A DNA stretch of 64,000 bases from Sulfurovum sp. (GTDB lineage Bacteria; Campylobacterota; Campylobacteria; Campylobacterales; Sulfurovaceae), in NCBI GenBank assembly GCA_027081115.1, contig JALWLD010000112.1, positions 148,230 to 212,229 on the forward strand, written 5' to 3'. Under the pieces are notes generated by a model. That model had not been told where the DNA came from, did no database searches, and saw only the letters and a list, made by a program, of their open reading frames with translations. The translations under genes and the position numbers were made by a program. Positions 61,342 to 64,000 of the stretch are shown here, piece by piece. How positions within the stretch are numbered: position 1 is the stretch's first letter; each line of letters begins with the position of its first letter.

Positions 61342-62631
61342 TTATTGAGCCAGAAGTTCTCTAACAACTTCCCTATCGTCAAAATGATGTTTCACACCCT
61401 TGATCTCCTGATAATCCTCATCTCCTTTACCTAGGATAAGCAATACATCGTCTCCTTCAAGGTCTTCAAGTGCCATCTTAATAGCCAATCGTCTGTCAGG
61501 AGTAGCAGTCACATGATCTTTCCCATGTAACCCCACCAAGATATCTTCAAGTATCATTTCAGGTACTTCATCACGAGGGTTGTCTGAAGTCACATATATC
61601 TTCTTTGCAAACTTACCGGCAACCGCACCCATACGAGGACGCTTACTCTTATCACGATTCCCCCCAGCGCCAAAGACAACAGAGATATCTCTATCTTTGA
61701 TTGAGTCAAGTACCTGATACATTCCATCATCCGTATGCGCGAAATCCACGATCACCAAAGGATCACGAGAAACAACTTCCATACGTCCGGCAACACCAGC
61801 AAAGTTTTCTACAACGTCACAGATCTCCTGAATAGGTCTTTTTGTCAACATCTGTACGGCACCTACTGCGGCCATAAGATTAAAGAGGTTGAACAAGCCT
61901 ACCATTGGAGAGTGGAACGTAGCTTCTTCCTGTAAATGTTTAATGCCTGCTGTAATTCCATGTAGTAGAGAAAATGCCTGAACTTTATAAGTTGCAGGTT
62001 CATCCACTCCATAACTATGCGCACCCATAGGATTATATGTTATATTTTTAATATCATCTTTATTTAACAGCTTCAAGGTATCATCAGCAAAAAAGAGGCT
62101 TTTGACACGTCTGTACTCTTCTACTGTACCATGATAGTCTAAATGATCAGAAGTAACATTGGTATGTACTTTAAGTGCAAATTTTAAACCTTCTATACGC
62201 TTTTGATCAATTGCATGAGAACTGACTTCCATAATGAAATAATTACAACCCAGATCATGAGTCTGTTTCATATTATGCAACGTTTCCAAAATAGAAGGAG
62301 TAGTCATACTTTTAGCTTCTATACGCTTCTCTTGGGCAAAGAGACCCCTTGTTCCCTGAAGGGCAGGTTTCTCATTAAGATCAAGCATAAAAGAGTAAAT
62401 AGCTGCTGTTACGGTCGTTTTACCATTGGTTCCAGTCACACCAATGACTTTCATATCTTCCAAATCCCAAATAGAGATCAATTCAACAGAATCAATCGTT
62501 TCAGGTTTTTTCTCCATCTTTTCATAATAGACACTGTTTTGTGCTGTTTTTATAAAAAGTGTATCCACATCAAGTTTTGATGTATCATCAGTAATATAGG
62601 CATAGCCCTTTGCATTAAAATCTAATTTCAC
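61342..62631 (-). CDS. murE: UDP-MurNAc-tripeptide synthetase (meso-diaminopimelate type)
   Basis: 429 residues, shorter than most MurE because the N-terminal domain is reduced, as in other Campylobacterota. ATP loop GTNGKTT at 67-73; EVSSHAIDQKRI; HLDYHGTVEEYRRVKSLFF; GRMEVVSRDPLVIVDFAHT; and the DNPR motif in TSDNPRDEVPE, which marks meso-DAP as substrate. Acts in peptidoglycan synthesis. Its ATG overlaps the upstream gene's stop by 4 bp. Confidence 0.96.
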   Translation of the reverse strand: MKLDFNAKGYAYITDDTSKLDVDTLFIKTAQNSVYYEKMEKKPETIDSVELISIWDLEDMKVIGVTGTNGKTTVTAAIYSFMLDLNEKPALQGTRGLFAQEKRIEAKSMTTPSILETLHNMKQTHDLGCNYFIMEVSSHAIDQKRIEGLKFALKVHTNVTSDHLDYHGTVEEYRRVKSLFFADDTLKLLNKDDIKNITYNPMGAHSYGVDEPATYKVQAFSLLHGITAGIKHLQEEATFHSPMVGLFNLFNLMAAVGAVQMLTKRPIQEICDVVENFAGVAGRMEVVSRDPLVIVDFAHTDDGMYQVLDSIKDRDISVVFGAGGNRDKSKRPRMGAVAGKFAKKIYVTSDNPRDEVPEMILEDILVGLHGKDHVTATPDRRLAIKMALEDLEGDDVLLILGKGDEDYQEIKGVKHHFDDREVVRELLAQ

Positions 62632-63209
62632 TTATGATTTCCATTGACAACATTATAGAGTGCCAAAACATCCTGATCATCTCCAAAGAGAGATGTTGTG
62701 GCATCTAAATACCCAAGTGCCATCTCATCAAACCCTTCTTTTGCAAGTTGTGTTACAAAATCAATAAATTCATCTTTATCCGTAATAACCACTTTTGTAG
62801 AGAACATAATATCTTCAAAAGCTTCTCTGAATGAGCCGCGACTCTCTATTAAAACCAGGAAATCACTGTAGCGTATACCATCACCATACTCTACCTGCTC
62901 TTCAAGAGGATCCATCAGCAGTTCCTGAATTTTCTTCTTAGAACTATCTAGAGAATCAAGAAGTCCATCAATAATGTCTACAGCATTAGGTTTTTCACTT
63001 TTAATGACCTGATAATAATCAAACAATGCTTGTGCCTCTTCTTCACTTTCAATACCTAGGTCACTCAAATAAACACCAATACGGGCTTCATCCAATGAAG
63101 GATAGTCTTTTAAAATAAGACCGTATGCTCTAAGCGCTTTACGGTAATCTCCCTTTAGAAATTCTCCTTCAGCACGCTCCAATAATAAATCTCGACTAAT
63201 TTTACTCAT
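62628..63209 (-). CDS. Conserved TPR-like helical protein
   Basis: 193 residues, wholly helical. GEFLKGDYRKALRAYGLILKDYPSLDEARIGVYLSDLGI is a tetratricopeptide-like pair at the N-terminus. No membrane segment or signal. Gene order TPR-like / murE / NifU-like is shared by other Campylobacterales, so it is a conserved but uncharacterised protein. It starts 1 bp after the NifU-like gene. Confidence 0.75.
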   Translation of the reverse strand: MSKISRDLLLERAEGEFLKGDYRKALRAYGLILKDYPSLDEARIGVYLSDLGIESEEEAQALFDYYQVIKSEKPNAVDIIDGLLDSLDSSKKKIQELLMDPLEEQVEYGDGIRYSDFLVLIESRGSFREAFEDIMFSTKVVITDKDEFIDFVTQLAKEGFDEMALGYLDATTSLFGDDQDVLALYNVVNGNHK

Positions 63210-63210
63210 A

Positions 63211-63489
63211 TTAACCTAATTGATCTAATTTATCTTCCCAGCCATGTGGCACGGACATTACTTTAATTTCAGGATGTATCAATGTCTGGATCTGTCTCTC
63301 GACACCAAATTTAATGGTAGTTCCAGCAGAACCACATCCTACACAAGCTCCTTGAAGCTGTACATATACAACTCCATCTCTAATAGCAATCAATTCTATA
63401 TCACCACCATCCAGTTTAATAGAAGGCCTAACCTTCTCTATTACATCTTTAACTGCTGGTTCTAACTCTTCGTCTGTAAACGGTATCAA
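63211..63489 (-). CDS. NifU C-terminal domain (Nfu-type) iron-sulfur protein
   Basis: 92 residues. KVRPSIKLDGGDIELIAIRDGVVYVQLQGACVGCGSAGTTIKFGVERQI contains the CxxC (C49, C52) that binds a bridging [4Fe-4S] cluster. It carries clusters to target enzymes. No A-type or scaffold domain is fused. The first gene of the set with the TPR-like protein and murE. Confidence 0.93.
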   Translation of the reverse strand: MIPFTDEELEPAVKDVIEKVRPSIKLDGGDIELIAIRDGVVYVQLQGACVGCGSAGTTIKFGVERQIQTLIHPEIKVMSVPHGWEDKLDQLG

Positions 63490-63969
63490 TTTGTATCCTT
63501 AATGACATCCATACTGGGATGTCTAATATAATTCGATTATAACAAAAACCTAGTAAAACTTCAGATAATGTTACACTTTATAGCAGTTTATACACTAATT
63601 GTATTATTTTGTCAATATCTTGAAACAAATTAGAGAAAATAATCTAAAAAGCTAAAAAAGAAGGAAAATCATAACATGAAAAAAGATAACCATAAGGGAA
63701 GGAAAATCAAGAGAAAAACAAGGAAGTTTACAAATTTGGACAAGGAGTAAAACAAAAATCTCTTGAAGATTGGTTACCTTTTCTATGTAGAGTATATGAG
63801 ATAAGAGTAAATGAAGGGTAAAATATTTGTTGATAATTGATTAATAAGAGAAGAGGAAGCATGCATCATTAAAATAAAAGAATTATAGCTTTAAAAAGTA
63901 AGTTAAGATGATCAAGTTTGCATAAAGTTAAGAGTTAGGGGGGGATTAATGAGGTGAAATAAACTCAAA
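63490..63969. other. Intergenic region downstream of an rRNA operon
   Basis: About 480 AT-rich bp between the NifU-like gene and the 5S rRNA. The part next to 63490 must hold the promoter of the NifU-like gene set. The rest is low complexity. A 24-codon frame at 63676 (MKKDNHKGRKIK...) has no good ribosome site. No tRNA or hairpin terminator is obvious; a run of seven C residues on the minus strand lies 25 bp after the 5S. Confidence 0.5.
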
Positions 63970-64000
63970 GTGGCAGCGACCTACATTCCCACAAGCGTAG
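63970..64000 (-). rRNA. rrf: 5S rRNA, 3' end only
   Basis: The minus strand reads CTACGCTTGTGGGAATGTAGG and then TCGCTGCCA, the conserved 3' part of bacterial 5S rRNA. The rest, and presumably the 23S and 16S genes, lie beyond the window. The exact 3' terminus is approximate. Confidence 0.8.

Noticed and set aside
63676..63750. 24-codon lysine-rich frame
   Set aside because: Poor ribosome site, low-complexity purine-rich DNA, nothing conserved-looking.
1..64000. CRISPR array or insertion sequence
   Set aside because: No regularly spaced repeats of 20-40 bp and no transposase gene with terminal inverted repeats were seen; the only mobile element recognised is the one in tRNA-Ala.

Overview
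The window is AT-rich DNA from a Campylobacterota (epsilonproteobacterial) chromosome, most likely a Sulfurovum- or Sulfurimonas-like chemolithotroph. The evidence is a complex I operon with the class-specific NuoE/NuoF replacements and two NuoG paralogues, the gene orders dnaG / TPR / rnhA / rnc / aroC and murE / TPR-like / nifU-like, and cytochrome-rich physiology. No database search was possible; all family names rest on motifs read in the sequence.

Layout: 1-11218 (minus) is the 5' part of a nuo operon (nuoA, B, C, D, E-like, F-like, two nuoG, nuoH cut by the window edge). 11466-14349 holds a membrane rhodanese, a large AAA ATPase and a DUF1566 protein. 14352-17559 and 22565-24258 together encode a GlcNAc phosphotransferase system (HPr-EI fusion, EIICB, EIIA) plus NagA, which is unusual for this largely sugar-independent group. 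NagA appears to start with AUC, and a previously unlisted 29-residue membrane protein follows EIIA. A nine-haem cytochrome, a lipoprotein and a two-component system lie between. 24303-28575 has FadD, FadL, endonuclease IV and a lipoprotein.

Two identical tRNA-Glu genes (28667-28848) precede a compact 4.6-kb integrative element (29471-34077). It is inserted at the 3' end of tRNA-Ala(GGC) and bounded by 15-bp direct repeats. It carries a tyrosine integrase, an overlapping unknown 303-residue gene, an AlpA-like regulator, a Rep-like protein and small genes. 34204-41362 is housekeeping (PpiC, DnaG, TPR, RNase HI, RNase III, AroC, DUF945, RNase HII). 41355-45370 is a small defence region: McrBC plus a winged-helix gene coupled to a decayed nucleotidyltransferase. 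RecQ follows.

47366-57234 is a phosphate island: two PhoB-like regulators, PhoU, PstBACS, a PiT transporter, a porin and small genes. Seven promoters share one geometry: two 11-bp direct repeats beginning GTWAY or a close variant, exactly 4 bp, then a -10 hexamer. This marks a local Pho regulon and assigns two tiny unknown proteins (69 and 42 residues) to it. The window ends with YbaB, PanD, a thioredoxin-like ferredoxin, an FmdE / hemerythrin / DUF2249 / polytopic-membrane cluster, MurE, a TPR-like protein, a NifU-like protein, and the 3' end of a 5S rRNA on the minus strand.
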